Source: Membranipora membranacea
Lineage: Eukaryota > Bryozoa > Gymnolaemata > Cheilostomatida > Membraniporidae
Direction: 5' to 3'
DNA: 64,000 nucleotides
Assembly (NCBI GenBank): GCA_914767715.1
Contig: OU612068.1
Coordinates: 21,328,001 to 21,392,000, forward strand
The position numbers were made by a program, and so were the translations under genes. This document shows, piece by piece, positions 1 through 10,045 of this stretch (within the stretch, counting starts at the first letter, position 1; the number at the start of each line of letters is the position of its first letter). Below the pieces are notes generated by a model that made no database searches, had not been told where the DNA came from, and was given only the letters and a program-made list of their open reading frames with translations.

Positions 1-808
1 GGTGCAAGGGGATGGTGTCCCCTTCCTACTTTGTCTATGGAAATGCATCCCCCTATATATCATAAAGAGTGTTTTACAAAATATGGCTAAAATTGATGCA
101 TTCTCATTTGTAACCACAGTGCTCCGGAGGCTGGGGCCCCCTGCCTCATATTCTCCACATCTAACACTGACTGTAATATTGAAACAGCTTTATGAAAAAA
201 AGATTGCATTGCGAGCCCCTAACGGCTTCTGAGTGATTTCCATGGCTTGGCTAAATTATAAATGCATGATCAAAAGGCAGCAGTGATTCTCTAGCATTGG
301 TGGCATGAAGCTTGAAAAGTAGTGAACATTGATGCTGGAAAGCAGTATATGAAGATAACAGATAGACACAATAAATCTCAGATCAAGTAGCCCTAGTGAG
401 CAGGTAAAAAAAATGCAAAAACACATGGATACATACTAGTATAGCAATACGGTAGTGTTGATAGCTGAAGCCTTAATTTTAGTTTTGTTTTGTTGAGATT
501 GTCTCCCCATTAAGTATATTTTACGCTGATACGCTTGTAACCTTGGGAACTGGTGAGATCGCACAACAAACCAGCCACGTCGGTGCTAAGAAACACACAT
601 ATTACCCACTATCAATAAAGAGCTGGATGTCAGATGATGGAATTATTGTTATGCTGAGATAATTGATAATAAATCACAGGTTTGCACCTAGACAGAAAAG
701 GTCGGCTGATATTTTATTTAAATTGAGAGCCACACCCATGGATTTAATACTAATGGATATCAGGGGCTCAAATTTTTTATGTTTTATTTTTGTACTATGA
801 AATGACTA

Positions 809-930
809 GCGTCGGTGGTGTAAAGGTTTGCATTGTTGCCTTCCAAGCAATAGATCCGGGTCTATTCCGGCTGACGCACAGTTTTACCTTAACAGAACTC
901 AGCTCCCATATTCCTTGGTTCAACAAAGAA
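809..930 (+). repeat. tRNA-Gly(TCC)-derived SINE, unit 1 copy
   Basis: Positions 809-878 read as a tRNA-Gly-like sequence: acceptor arms GCGTCGG and CTGACGC, a box A-like segment, an anticodon arm whose loop CTTCCAA gives anticodon TCC, and a degraded box B. The T-arm has lost one base pair compared with the usual 5-bp stem, so this is a retroposed or decayed copy and not a working tRNA. The sequence after the tRNA part reappears inverted at 1,640-1,757, which supports a SINE with a non-tRNA body. The paralogous copy is at 18,896. Confidence 0.7.
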
Positions 931-1639
931 CCCCTAAAGTCTTGATTGGACATGCTGGTTCCTATTGAAAAGAAATTGACATTTCAAATAGTCAAGAACA
1001 TACCATATACAAACGTATTGGCGTCCATAGACAATAATGCCGACTTGAAAGTTTAAAAGATTTAAAACTTGTAATGTTCGTTTTGAGCAGAGTCCAAGTC
1101 ATGGTGGTAGTTTTTAGTTGATGTACTAGGTATTTTCCAATGTTATCTGTGAAACACCTATCAGAAAAGGAGACAATTCATAAAATTATGATGACTGTAC
1201 AGATGTACTATAAGAATGATCATGGACCTGCTCAGTTTCGTAGTTGTGATCTGTTTAGACAGGAACACACAACTCCGTTGATCTGAAACTAAACAGCTAC
1301 GGAGGAAAATGTCCACACACTGCCCAGGTTACTGGGAGTGGGGAATAATTACTAATCACGTTTTGATCAGGTCCAACACTTGTTGGAAGGTGGATAAAAC
1401 TGGAAGGCCACTACTAGCAATCCAGGCAGAATTAAAAACACTTAAATTACAAATTGAATGTGTTACAGAAACAATTTATATAACAGATATCCGGTGGCAT
1501 AGAACTATAGAATGGAAATGGGAAAGTCGCACAACAAAGACACAGGTTTTTCCATATGATTAGAGCAATGCATCATTCAGTGTATGACTTGCATTTAAGC
1601 GTGAGCTTAGCTCTAATCCTTGGCCGTCAAGTTTAAAAC

Positions 1640-1757
1640 TCTTTTCTGTTAAACCCAGGAATATGGGCGCTGGCATTTACTGCCGCTGAGTTTAGATGAG
1701 GATGAAACTGTGCGTCAGCCGGGAATCAAATCCGCATCTATTGCTTGGAAGGCAACA
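1640..1757 (-). repeat. Inverted partial copy of the tRNA-Gly SINE
   Basis: Read on the minus strand, this segment repeats the 3' half of the tRNA-Gly-like sequence (TTGCCTTCCAAGCAATAG) and the body found near 830-925. The 5' half of the tRNA part is missing. With 809-930 it forms an inverted pair in both duplication units, so the insertion predates the duplication. Confidence 0.6.
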
Positions 1758-1772
1758 ATGCATAGTATATAG

Positions 1773-1825
1773 CATTTCATTATTAACCACTTTCCCAACG
1801 TGGAAAGTGGTTGATAATGAAAATG
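1773..1825. repeat. Palindrome related to a MITE family
   Basis: Arms 1,773-1,795 and 1,802-1,825 pair almost perfectly around a 6-base loop. The right arm and following sequence (AAGTGGTTGATAATGAAA, then CTACCAGC) resemble the centre and right arm of the complete hairpin element at 61,978-62,082, so this looks like a diverged member of the same family. It is also present in unit 2 near 19,860-19,910. Confidence 0.5.
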
Positions 1826-2316
1826 TACTACCAGCTATCCCAACACTGTTTAAGCGCCAGAACTATGAGTGGCCTTGCCACCTGGCTAGTTGTTTGCATG
1901 AAGATGAAATCGAGGTGGGAGAGAAATTTTGCAGATGCGATAATAAGGCCCTGTTACAGTATTAAAGATATCAGAGACATAGTGAGCTGGGTCTTGTTGG
2001 GCATGTAGGATTTAAGCTACTACTAATGCATCAGTTCATCCTTCAACCTAATACTTGATTGTGTCATTTTTTTATTCTATAGCCTCTTGCTTCGTAGCCT
2101 GAGCCCCCAGACTTTTGCACCCCACCCCCCCAACAGAATAATTTAGTGCAAATGAGTTCACATACAATAAAAATAAATGTTGTTTGGGGTCTTATGTGCT
2201 GATTTAAATTTATTGTAATTTATAAATGTGTTAGGTAGATAAACAAGAATGAATTTAAGTCAGGTGGGTCTCTTCAGGGTGTGAGATGTCATCAGTTGAG
2301 TCTCTGTCATCATTAA

Positions 2317-4836
2317 TTACTTGGAACCGCTGTAAATATACCAACAATCATGAATAAATTACTACATGTCAGTCTCGTAGCTCGGCCTGATAAGAGGTCA
2401 AACATCTTTTCTGGAACAGTAAATGGAAACGTCAGAGATGTTGGGAATCTGCGAACAGAGCTTCCCTTCAATCTGATAAACTTGAGTAAAGTATGCAACA
2501 AACTCATGTATAGAAATAGTTGAAATCTGATCACAAAATAGTCATTTATGACATGTTCAACAGAATCTGTGATAGACAGCAAACAGAGAAGCACTTACCA
2601 TCCTATTAATGTGACGCTGCAACAATGGAATCTGACATGATTGACAGATGTGTCGTCACCGTCACCCTGGTCAGGTTCTACTTGAGCATTAACTCCACAG
2701 ACATAACTATCAGCTGGGCAGTAACTATCAGCTGCCCAGGTTCCTTTCTCACCAGCATGGAGTCCCTCCCGGCTCACTTCTCCAGCTCCGTCTGTGTTCT
2801 TACAGTGCATATTCATATTGTTCACTGTGAGAATTTTAAATGTATAGTATTCACAATGTGTCACAACGTGTCAGCGCCATAATGTGTCACAATGTGTCAC
2901 AATGTGTCACAGCAAGTCAACATTGAACAATAAATATTTCAGCCGATGGGAACATCATGGTCAAAAAGATGCATGATATCCATTTTAAATTAATAATATA
3001 CACTTTATTGTATACCTATATTGTAAAAGATAAGTTCGGGAAAGCTAGAGTTATATATGATAAGCTCACCTACATTATCAGTGTGGGTAGTGACCTGGAT
3101 TCAAACCAATATATCTCAGATTGAGAAGCAGCTGAATCCTTACCACTATACCACCCTGCCAACAGGGAGAGTGAAATAAGTCATGTTACAGCTGAGCGTG
3201 TAATTTATACATACAAGCAGTGTCATCACCAGGCCCATGTGCCTCCGCTCTGAGTCCAGCTCCATTCATAAAGTAGTTAAATGGGCAGTACCAAGATAAA
3301 TTCCATTCACCCAAATTTCTGCCATTAGACTGAATAGTGTGTCTGTTACGAGGCCTTAAGTTTTCACACCATGAGCTACAAAAGAGACAAATTGCGCAGT
3401 TTACTAAAATTCAAACCTCTGGGGACCACAAAAATTTGTCCTAATTAAGCAGTCTGAATTAAATGACGTGAGAAAGCATTGAGATCAATGGCCGAAAGGA
3501 CCAGTTTTCCTTGTATGAATTCAGAGGTGTTCTGGGGGTCTTTCAATTAGAAAAATTATCACTCACTTGGTCTGTCAATTAGACTAAATCGCTCCCAAAT
3601 CGCTCACTCAGAATGTATATAGTTCCATCATTGATTGAGCGATCTGAAAGCGAGAGCCCTAGCAGGTATCACTCACTGAGTGAGCGATCAGATTGCGATT
3701 TTTGCTGTTTCTTATTGAAAGACCCCCCTGAATTATGAAGTCTGAATTAACCAGCTTACACTGTATCGGTATAGATATTGATGAATTGGTATTGGTTTTA
3801 ATTTTATGACATTTTGCTATCAGAAGGTTGGATCTTATGGAAATGTTGTGCTCATTTTTACTCAACAGAATGTTGCCATTGTTAAAAAGTGTCATATCCA
3901 ACTGAAAAAACCTTTCCGTTTGTACTTGGATGGGGGAGATTTCTGGAAGGGACTTAGTACAAACATTCTAAGCATGGAAAGATTACATGAGATTGTTAAA
4001 ATTAATGCAACGTAAAAGTTGATGTGGCTGCCTCGTTCAAAATGTTTGGCACAGCTACAAAAAAATAAAATCATTGCCCAACGGGATTGAAAGAGAAGCA
4101 AGCCAACAATGTGGCACATATCAGAGGTATTAGTCTTAGTTCAATTGTCTCTAGCTTGTTAGAGTCTAAAAGTATCGGTGTGGATGTGGGTGTGGGTGTG
4201 GGTGTGGGTGTGGGTGTGGGTGTGATTGTGGGTGTGGGTGTGATTGTGGGTGTGGGTGTGGGTATAGGTCCAGGTTCAGGTTCAAGTAAAGGTAAAGGCA
4301 TATTGATGCAGGATAACATCAGATATTGACATTTTCAGGTTCTTCATTAAGTCATTTTTCATGGCCAAAACGGTCAACAATCTGAGTATAATATATTATT
4401 TTTGACAATACAGGATGAAGGCTTGATGTCAAATGTCTCAATCTAATCGTATTCCTGAACTTGACTGTCCCTAATATGCTGAGCTCATAATTAAATCATT
4501 AGATTGAGAGTCATTCAGAAAGAGTCAAGTTAGAAACATTTAACTGCAATTCTAGGGTACAATTGGTATAAGACTGACTCACTCGCATGTTAGCCGAATT
4601 CTGTTGACACCAGTGGCGTCCTCTCCAGTCCCCTGAGGGTTGTGAGTTTTTAGTCTGAACCCAACAACATAAGATCCTAGATCGCAGTATGATGATGTAA
4701 CACCATATTCGCCCCAATCAGTGAATATCTGAGGAGTTATGGTTGATACATAATCACTCCTTGTAATATTACCCCTGATGTATGAAGTGAGAAGTGAAAC
4801 TGCTATTGATATAACTAAGGATCGTACTGAAGTCAT
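2317..4836 (-). CDS. VMO1: Vitelline membrane outer layer 1 (VMO-I) family secreted protein, three to four exons
   Basis: Predicted secreted beta-prism protein of the VMO-I family, found in egg coats and other extracellular layers. Exon 1 (4,836-4,583) starts at an ATG followed by a hydrophobic signal peptide (LVISIAVSLL), then repeat 1 with WGEYG and GFRLKTHNPQGTGEDATGVN. Exon 2 (3,375-3,215) carries repeat 2 (LGEW, GPGDDTA). Exon 3 (2,824-2,599) completes it as DDTALNNMNMHC and adds repeat 3 (VEPDQGDGDDTSVNHVRFHCC). Donor and acceptor phases agree at both junctions, and the exon 2/3 join recreates the family motif GDDTALN, strong evidence for the splice. Three repeats and roughly 215 residues match the usual family size. 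The C-terminus is uncertain: exon 3 either reads W-stop straight through a good donor (GTAAGT) or splices to a tiny exon at 2,329-2,317 (CGSK-stop). Unit 2 retains only exon 3. Confidence 0.85.
2851..2912 (+). repeat. 10-bp tandem repeat (AATGTGTCAC)
   Basis: Several head-to-tail copies of AATGTGTCAC and close variants lie just upstream of VMO1 exon 3, inside intron 2. Unit 2 has the same array with one more unit (20,938-21,007), so it expanded or contracted after duplication. There are no spacers, so it is a simple tandem repeat. Confidence 0.8.
3084..3160 (-). repeat. tRNA-like sequence (degraded tRNA or SINE head)
   Basis: The minus strand has a box A-like GGTATAGTGGTAAGG and a box B-like GGTTTGAATCC at tRNA spacing, but the acceptor ends do not pair well and no anticodon arm is convincing. 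It lies in VMO1 intron 2, just beyond the end of the duplicated block, so it is absent from unit 2. Best read as a decayed tRNA-derived retroposon. Confidence 0.45.
3534..3727. mobile_element. Small inverted-repeat element (putative MITE) in VMO1 intron 1
   Basis: The ends are inverted copies of each other: GGGGTCTTTCAATTAGAAA on the left and TTTCTTATTGAAAGACCCC on the right. The interior holds several ATCGCTCACTC-like submotifs in both orientations. No coding capacity. I could not define a target-site duplication, so the limits are approximate. Confidence 0.55.
4178..4263 (+). repeat. (TGTGGG)n microsatellite
   Basis: About fourteen units of TGTGGG/GTGTGG with a few GTGATT interruptions, in VMO1 intron 1. 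The apparent valine-glycine and proline-threonine ORFs here are products of the repeat. Confidence 0.9.
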
Positions 4837-5453
4837 GGCGTTAGATCCTGTAAGTATAGAACATGAGTGAATTGAGGTACTAATGAGCTTTATTAGTTTT
4901 TTTAGCTTTAGTCTTAAAATCATCACAATACTGTTGATAAATATCTTGAGTTCCTCATCCTTGCATCCTTGCACTTGAACAAAATAATCAGCATTGATGT
5001 ACTCACCAAGGTAATCAAACAATTGTGAAAATTAGAAATTAAGTTGTTCTCCTGCTGTAGACAAGAGATGATCTGATTTTTGTTGTCACAAAATGGGTCT
5101 TATATACTCAACCACTTCCTTCTCCTGTGGTTTAAATTTCTTGCCAGAATATAATACTATATCAGTTTGATGAATTACGAAACAATTGCAACACAAGGAT
5201 ATATAATTATGACGAATGTTAGGCAAAAAGCGCATTTTCTACTGCTCGGTGGAACTGCTAAATCCTTATCATTCAATAACATGAGATTGGTTGTAAATGA
5301 TGACAGGCTAAGACGACCAAACACAAGACAGAATGAATATGTCTGCCGAATGTACTTTGTACCTTAAACAAATACCCTTCTCTAAACTGAAAGAAAGATC
5401 CAGAGGAATAGGTTTATCTCAGCTGTGATGCACGATGGATGTGAAGAGAATAA
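4837..5453. other. 5' flank of the VMO1-like gene; no further feature seen
   Basis: The reading frame of exon 1 stays open upstream of the chosen ATG, but the ATG at 4,836 is the one directly followed by a signal peptide. I see no convincing TATA box or exon between 4,840 and the transposon at 5,458. Confidence 0.4.
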
Positions 5454-5526
5454 TTAAAGGGCAACCAAGGTTTCGCAGCAATGCATTAATGGGTAGCAAA
5501 TAATATGCTGGGCAGCATCAGCTTTG

Positions 5527-5961
5527 CAGTCTGCGCATGTGCGAACTGTTGAGGCATACGTTCGTCTCTGCAGCACAGGGCTTGAACTAATTCACCTAGT
5601 CTGAGTACCAAAATTGGGAAAACAATGGAAACCCATAATTTGGAAATATTTGGGCCTAAATGGAACACTGGTTTTGATATCTCATAACCTTGAACCCTGG
5701 GAGTTGCCTTTCTTGATGGAAGGCAGCGCCACCACTGCTGTGCCAGTCTGCGCATGTGCGAACTGTTGAGGCATACGTTCATCTCTGCAGCATAGGGCTT
5801 GACCTAATTCACCTAGTCTGAGTACCAAAATTGGGAAAACAATGGAAACCCATAATTTGGAAATATTTGGGCCTTAATGGAACACTGGTTTTGATATCTC
5901 ATGACCTTGAACCCTGGGAGTTGCTTTTCTTGATGAAAGGCAGCGCCACCACTGCTGTGCT
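5527..5961 (+). repeat. Two tandem copies of a 217-bp unit inside the TTAA element
   Basis: Positions 5,527 and 5,744 each start CAGTCTGCGCATGTGCGAAC and run on in parallel for 217 bp with few differences, ending in the phrase CACCACTGCTGTG. The homologous ORF fragments on the minus strand come from this duplication. Confidence 0.92.
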
Positions 5962-6057
5962 GCAGAGATAGACTATGTCACAAGGCTACCCTGCAAGCAG
6001 AATGCTGCTGTGCTGCAGAGATAGACTATGTCACAAGGCTATCCTGCAAGCAGAATG
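5952..6057 (+). repeat. Two tandem copies of a 53-bp unit
   Basis: CTGCTGTGCTGCAGAGATAG recurs at 5,952 and 6,005, each followed by the same sequence up to AAGCAGAATG, with one or two differences. It lies within the TTAA element, just after the 217-bp repeats. Confidence 0.9.
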
Positions 6058-6421
6058 TCAGCTTTGTGCACTACGCGATGCAAAACTCAAAGTAGTTGCT
6101 GACTCAAAGCTGGGTAACACTTCAGTTTAGGGGAGGTTCCAAGACTTTGCTGTAATAATTATAGAGCACAGGCTAAATAATAACAGGAACAGGAAGCTGC
6201 TATGTGGTATTCTCTTTTAGCTGAGTTTGAGTACCTGATGGAAGAAATGTTTCACGAGAATTCTGGCTGAATAATCATCCAAATTATATTTTGTCTTTTT
6301 CCCTATGCAGAAGGTGCAATCTGCTATTAATCAATGGCCATCAAAGAGAAGTTGTTTGAAACCTTGGTTGCCCTTTAAGGAGTAGGAGGTAGCCTGGAGA
6401 AGATGGTAGCTCAGGTGGTTA

Positions 6422-7015
6422 GGGCATGAAAGTGTTCGAGTTCCGTGGTTGGCGACCCTCTGCTGTTTAAATATTTGGTGTACTCCGACCTGCCTGCAAA
6501 CTGAGAGCAAATTTGCGCCAAATATGTGAGTTCTCTGTATGTTCTAATAATTACAGAATTTAGCATATGCAGCATGCTAGGAAGAAAATTCTTATTCTTC
6601 GTTTTCTTAGAAATATTAAATTTTAGTCTGAAACGCTAATCTCAACTATCAATCATTTTTGTGACAATAAGTTAAAAATTTAATCATGGATATAACCACA
6701 TTATCTTAAGGATACATCCTGTCACATGGATAGTTGTCTTTTAAAGCAAAAAGTGAGCTATTGCAAAAAAACTGAAAGATCTGTCAACCACAAATCCTGA
6801 CAATCCACACATAATATGTTATAGATGGTGAAATGCAGAACAACAACCTGGACCTTGCAAATGTAGAACAAATACATTATTTTACCATTTCATTTTATCA
6901 AAGCTTTCATTCTGATACATCATTTTCTCAATTTATTTTCTGCATTTGGTTTCAGTTTCAGTCATCTGATCAGGAGATTTATTAGCGTTATTTGCCTAAT
7001 GCAAATCAGACTTAA
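6422..7015. repeat. Duplicated block X, unit 1 copy
   Basis: Colinear with 35,643-36,237. It opens with a phrase containing GTTCGAGTTCC, resembling a box B, so the left edge may be a shortened tRNA-derived SINE. No exon is evident. The unit 1 copy ends exactly at a TTAA where a transposon end follows; the other copy continues uninterrupted through TTAA. Confidence 0.85.
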
Positions 7016-7064
7016 AGGGCAACCAAGGTTTCAAACAACTTCTCATTGATGGCCATTGATTAAT
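7016..7064. mobile_element. Truncated end of the TTAA (piggyBac-like) element
   Basis: Forty-nine bases after a TTAA at 7,012-7,015 match the inverted right end of the 917-bp element with one mismatch, then the similarity stops. No opposite terminus was found nearby, so this is a broken second insertion or a rearrangement breakpoint. Confidence 0.75.
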
Positions 7065-7887
7065 ATTAGTATATTATTAATATTTAGTGATGCCAGGGTT
7101 GTCTTCTACTTCAAGTTTCTGAATCAAATTGATGTAATTATTGAACCAACACAGTCTGTTTCTCCATCATAGTTTTTGACAATGACCAGCTTTATTCCAA
7201 GAGATAAAGAACATGTGAAGTATATCTAAGGCATACCTGTGAAGCCATTCTGAGTAATAATGATCCTCGTTGTTCATACCCAAGGTGTGCTGCCAATGTC
7301 GGCATATTGCCTTCATTAAATGACCAAGACAAACAAACTCCCTCTTTTATTGTCTTCACAGGTACTTGGACAATAATTCAAAGTTGTCCTCTTAATGTCA
7401 GAGGGAGAATAAATTCTGTTGAATTTCAGGTTTCAACTTGGTTTGAGCGGTGGGAGTGTCCCACCCTCCCTAGTTGGAGGTATTGCTCCGGAGCAGGTAG
7501 GAAACACTCGGCATGTCGGTGCAATAGATGATTCTCTCATTTAAATCCCAGCTCAAAGCAGATATATGACATGAACTAGATTGGTCTACCGGTACATATT
7601 TATTATGTATACTTGATTGACAAATAGTCTTTTGAAAAATGGCTTCTGGTTTGGTCATTTACAATTAAGACACATATGGAGACCATCAAGGTACGCGTAT
7701 CTTTTAGTGGTGATCGAGCACATAAAGTCTCATGACACCAGTTCATGACCGATAATTTAAGCGACAAAGTTAATGTCAGTCAGCTGGTGTAATCAGCTGG
7801 AAGGGGTTTCATATTTGCGTTTTCATTTAGGGTTCATTAAAAAGAAGGTGAATGTGGTTTTTTAAAATTATACCGCTTACAATTTGT
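7065..7887. other. Intergenic sequence with no recognised feature
   Basis: No conserved exon, tRNA or complete repeat was recognised here. Two short inverted-looking phrases near 7,450 (GGAGTGTCCCACCCTCCC) are too short to interpret. The block 2 duplication starts at 7,888. Confidence 0.4.
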
Positions 7888-8111
7888 GGGCAATTTGTTC
7901 ATTTGTTCATCTACATTGTACAATGAAGCAGCGCATTAATTTGTACAACAGCATGTTGGTTTCGCTTGTACATGAGGCCCTAAGCTAATGAATTCTATTC
8001 TGAATGCATTGTTGTGTAAATGTATTGAATAAATAGCCAAATTCTTACAGCCAGCGCATAATACTACTATACTGAGCCCATCTTGCATGAGCAAGTTACA
8101 TTATTAATAAT

Positions 8112-8333
8112 CAAGTTGAGAGTGACTGTGTTCCCAATACACGAATGCTTCTCTTAACAGTGTAGGAGACTTACAATAATTGATGTTTCTTTTCCATTGA
8201 TTAACAATAATCATATTTCTTTCAAGTTGAGAGTGACTGTGTTCCCAATACATGAATGCTTCTCTTAACAGTGTAGGAGACTTACAATAATTAATTTTTC
8301 TTTTCCATTGATTAACAATAATCATATTTCTTT
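8112..8333 (+). repeat. 111-bp tandem duplication specific to unit 1
   Basis: CAAGTTGAGAGTGACTGTG begins at 8,112 and again at 8,223, and the two 111-bp units are nearly identical. The equivalent place in unit 2 (from 29,114) has one unit only. Because 111 is a multiple of three, it creates a spurious minus-strand ORF with a 37-residue repeat. Confidence 0.92.
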
Positions 8334-8601
8334 CTTAGGCACATGTCACACTTTTGCCTATTATGAAAGCACTTTTGGCATACCAATGCTAACAGCTATA
8401 CCATGAAATTTGAATTTGATCGCCATGTTTGTTTGATCTCTGTGTTGCACTGGTGTGCCAGGAACGATAAAGTTATATTCAAAGTAATAATTTTTTAACG
8501 CTGTTGAGTGTTGAACCATGTGAAGAAAGTTTGTTCGATTCATATTTGTTTAGCTAGGGAAATACCCGTTCAACATTGGGGGTGACACAAAGCTTTCTAA
8601 G

Positions 8602-10045
8602 ATGGCTGCTCAAAATTTGATTGATTCTAGCCCAGCTCTTTTCCAGAAAGGTAAGATTGGGCTAGTAACGTTGTTGAGACTAGGGAAAAGTAGAACATTT
8701 TGACTCTCATCATGGAGTCATGCAATAATCACCTCACTCTCCCGATTTGGTGCCACTTTGAAACCTTTTTCCATTGTTGCATGATGAGAAGTTTTGGTAG
8801 AGAGCCTGCATTGATCAAAGTGATTCATAAATTAAAATCACAATCACGCTGCAGTCCCACCAACTAGTAGGTACACCCTCAGCACATAAAACATAGGGCG
8901 TATATACCATATTTTGGTTATATAACTGTAGTGGGTTTTTAAAACAAACTCTCCACACATCGTGGCATTCAAAATATAGAATTTTCCACTTGACAAGTGC
9001 TACAATTCAAAGTATCCGAAGGAAACTCATTATGATCTTGATTACTCTCCTATCTTAATGTTGTAGGTGATCGCTTTCTTTCGATCTCAAAGGAAGCTCT
9101 CACAAACGATGACATCGCAGTATATGTTCAATCAAGAAAATCATTCAGAGGATTGGGTCAGCAAGTGGATCAGAACACATATCACATTAAAGATGTTTAC
9201 TGGGCAAAGGATGGGAACTATGATCCAGGTTCTCCCCTAGATATAGATGGACTGTCGTTTGATATGCGTGTGTTTGATGAGACGGTGTACTTGTCATCAC
9301 TGAACGGATTGAATTTTCGGGAAGAACAAGCGGGTACGTTGCTTACTTTGAATTTCAATAATGCTATATTATAGTAAAATCATGTACCAAAGTGTGATGT
9401 ATTTTTTTTAATTTCTACTCATAAATTGTTATGTGAAACTGAAACATATAATAGCAATATGATCATGAATGAGATCTCATATCCAAGTTCCAAGTTACGC
9501 ACATCTGACCCCACTTCTCCTAACAGTACACTTTTGCTGCCAACGGTAACTGTGGTATATCAAATTATGTATGCATTTTAAAGCTGGTGGTGGTCGTTTT
9601 GCATACAGGGGGCCGAAGAAGAAAAACTGACAGAAATAGATCTGGAATAATTTTTTGGAGAAATCAAGCCCAATGTTATGATCATGGTAGTGGTCACATA
9701 TTGATTATCTGCAAAAAAGCTGATGTGAGTAAAATAAATACAAATATTTTGTGATTTATCCATAAATACTCAAATAAACAACACTAGGATTGAAATGCTC
9801 CCCTAGCAGAGTGGTCAACTCCCGCCTGATAGTGTGTTCAATATTTTAATTTTGAGTTAAAATAACGATGCTGTTTTGTAAAAATATTGTAAGAGAATTC
9901 ACTCAAATGGTAGGCTGAAGTGGTTTTATTATGTCATTGTGACAGAGCTTCATATAGGTGCTATGCAAGAAGACAACTGCTACAAATACATCTTGATCAT
10001 TTGCAGGTGTATGAAGAGCTGAAAGGATGCATTCAACAATTTTAG
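8602..10045 (+). pseudogene. Orphan gene, unit 1 copy, frameshifted
   Basis: Counterpart of the open gene at 29,567-31,066. Exons by alignment: 8,602-8,650 (ATG, MAAQNLIDSS), 9,067-9,333, 9,584-9,724 and 10,007-10,045 (VYEELKGCIQQF-stop). All eight splice-proximal dinucleotides are still GT/AG. Exon 2 lacks seven in-frame codons found in unit 2. Exon 3 is 141 bp instead of 152, so the frame is lost and a TGA follows about 14 codons later. The rest of exon 3 (SGIIFWRNQAQ) is recognisable in another frame. Probably a recent pseudogene, unless an unseen alternative splice restores frame. Confidence 0.7.

Larger units (their letters stand above)
1..3040. repeat. Segmental duplication block 1, unit 1 copy
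   Basis: This stretch is colinear with 18,088-21,135 with only scattered substitutions and short indels. I read both copies side by side; over the 226-bp VMO1 exon inside it I count six differences. Homology begins before the window's first base and stops abruptly after a shared run ending at 3,040. It contains a tRNA-Gly-derived SINE, an inverted partial SINE, a small palindrome and the last exons of the VMO1-like gene. Apart from those, no coding exon is supported in 1-2,300. Confidence 0.95.
5458..6374. mobile_element. Non-autonomous piggyBac-like element with TTAA target duplication
   Basis: Perfect 17-bp terminal inverted repeats start AGGGCAACC (5,458-5,474 and 6,358-6,374) and are directly flanked by TTAA on both sides (5,454-5,457 and 6,375-6,378). 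TTAA duplication is the hallmark of the piggyBac superfamily. The 917-bp interior has no transposase ORF and is largely tandem repeats of 217 and 53 bp, so the element would have depended on a transposase supplied elsewhere. Confidence 0.85.

Noticed and set aside
1309-1563. 84-codon ORF with ATG, conserved with 19,397-19,651
   Set aside because: The two copies differ at about five bases, four of them amino-acid changing, so there is no sign of protein-level constraint. Conservation reflects the recent duplication; no splice context or motif.
2313-2594. 93-codon minus-strand ORF immediately after VMO1 exon 3
   Set aside because: It begins at the exon 3 donor and has no VMO motif. It is intron or 3' UTR; only the tiny CGSK exon at its end is considered.
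2851-2912. Regular short repeats resembling a CRISPR array
   Set aside because: Ten-bp units without unique spacers in an intron of a eukaryotic gene: a simple tandem repeat.
4071-4329. Overlapping Pro-Thr and Val-Gly repeat ORFs on both strands
   Set aside because: Pure translation of the TGTGGG microsatellite.
8104-8325. Minus-strand ORF with a 37-residue internal repeat
   Set aside because: Created by the 111-bp tandem duplication; the unit 2 locus has one unit and no comparable ORF.
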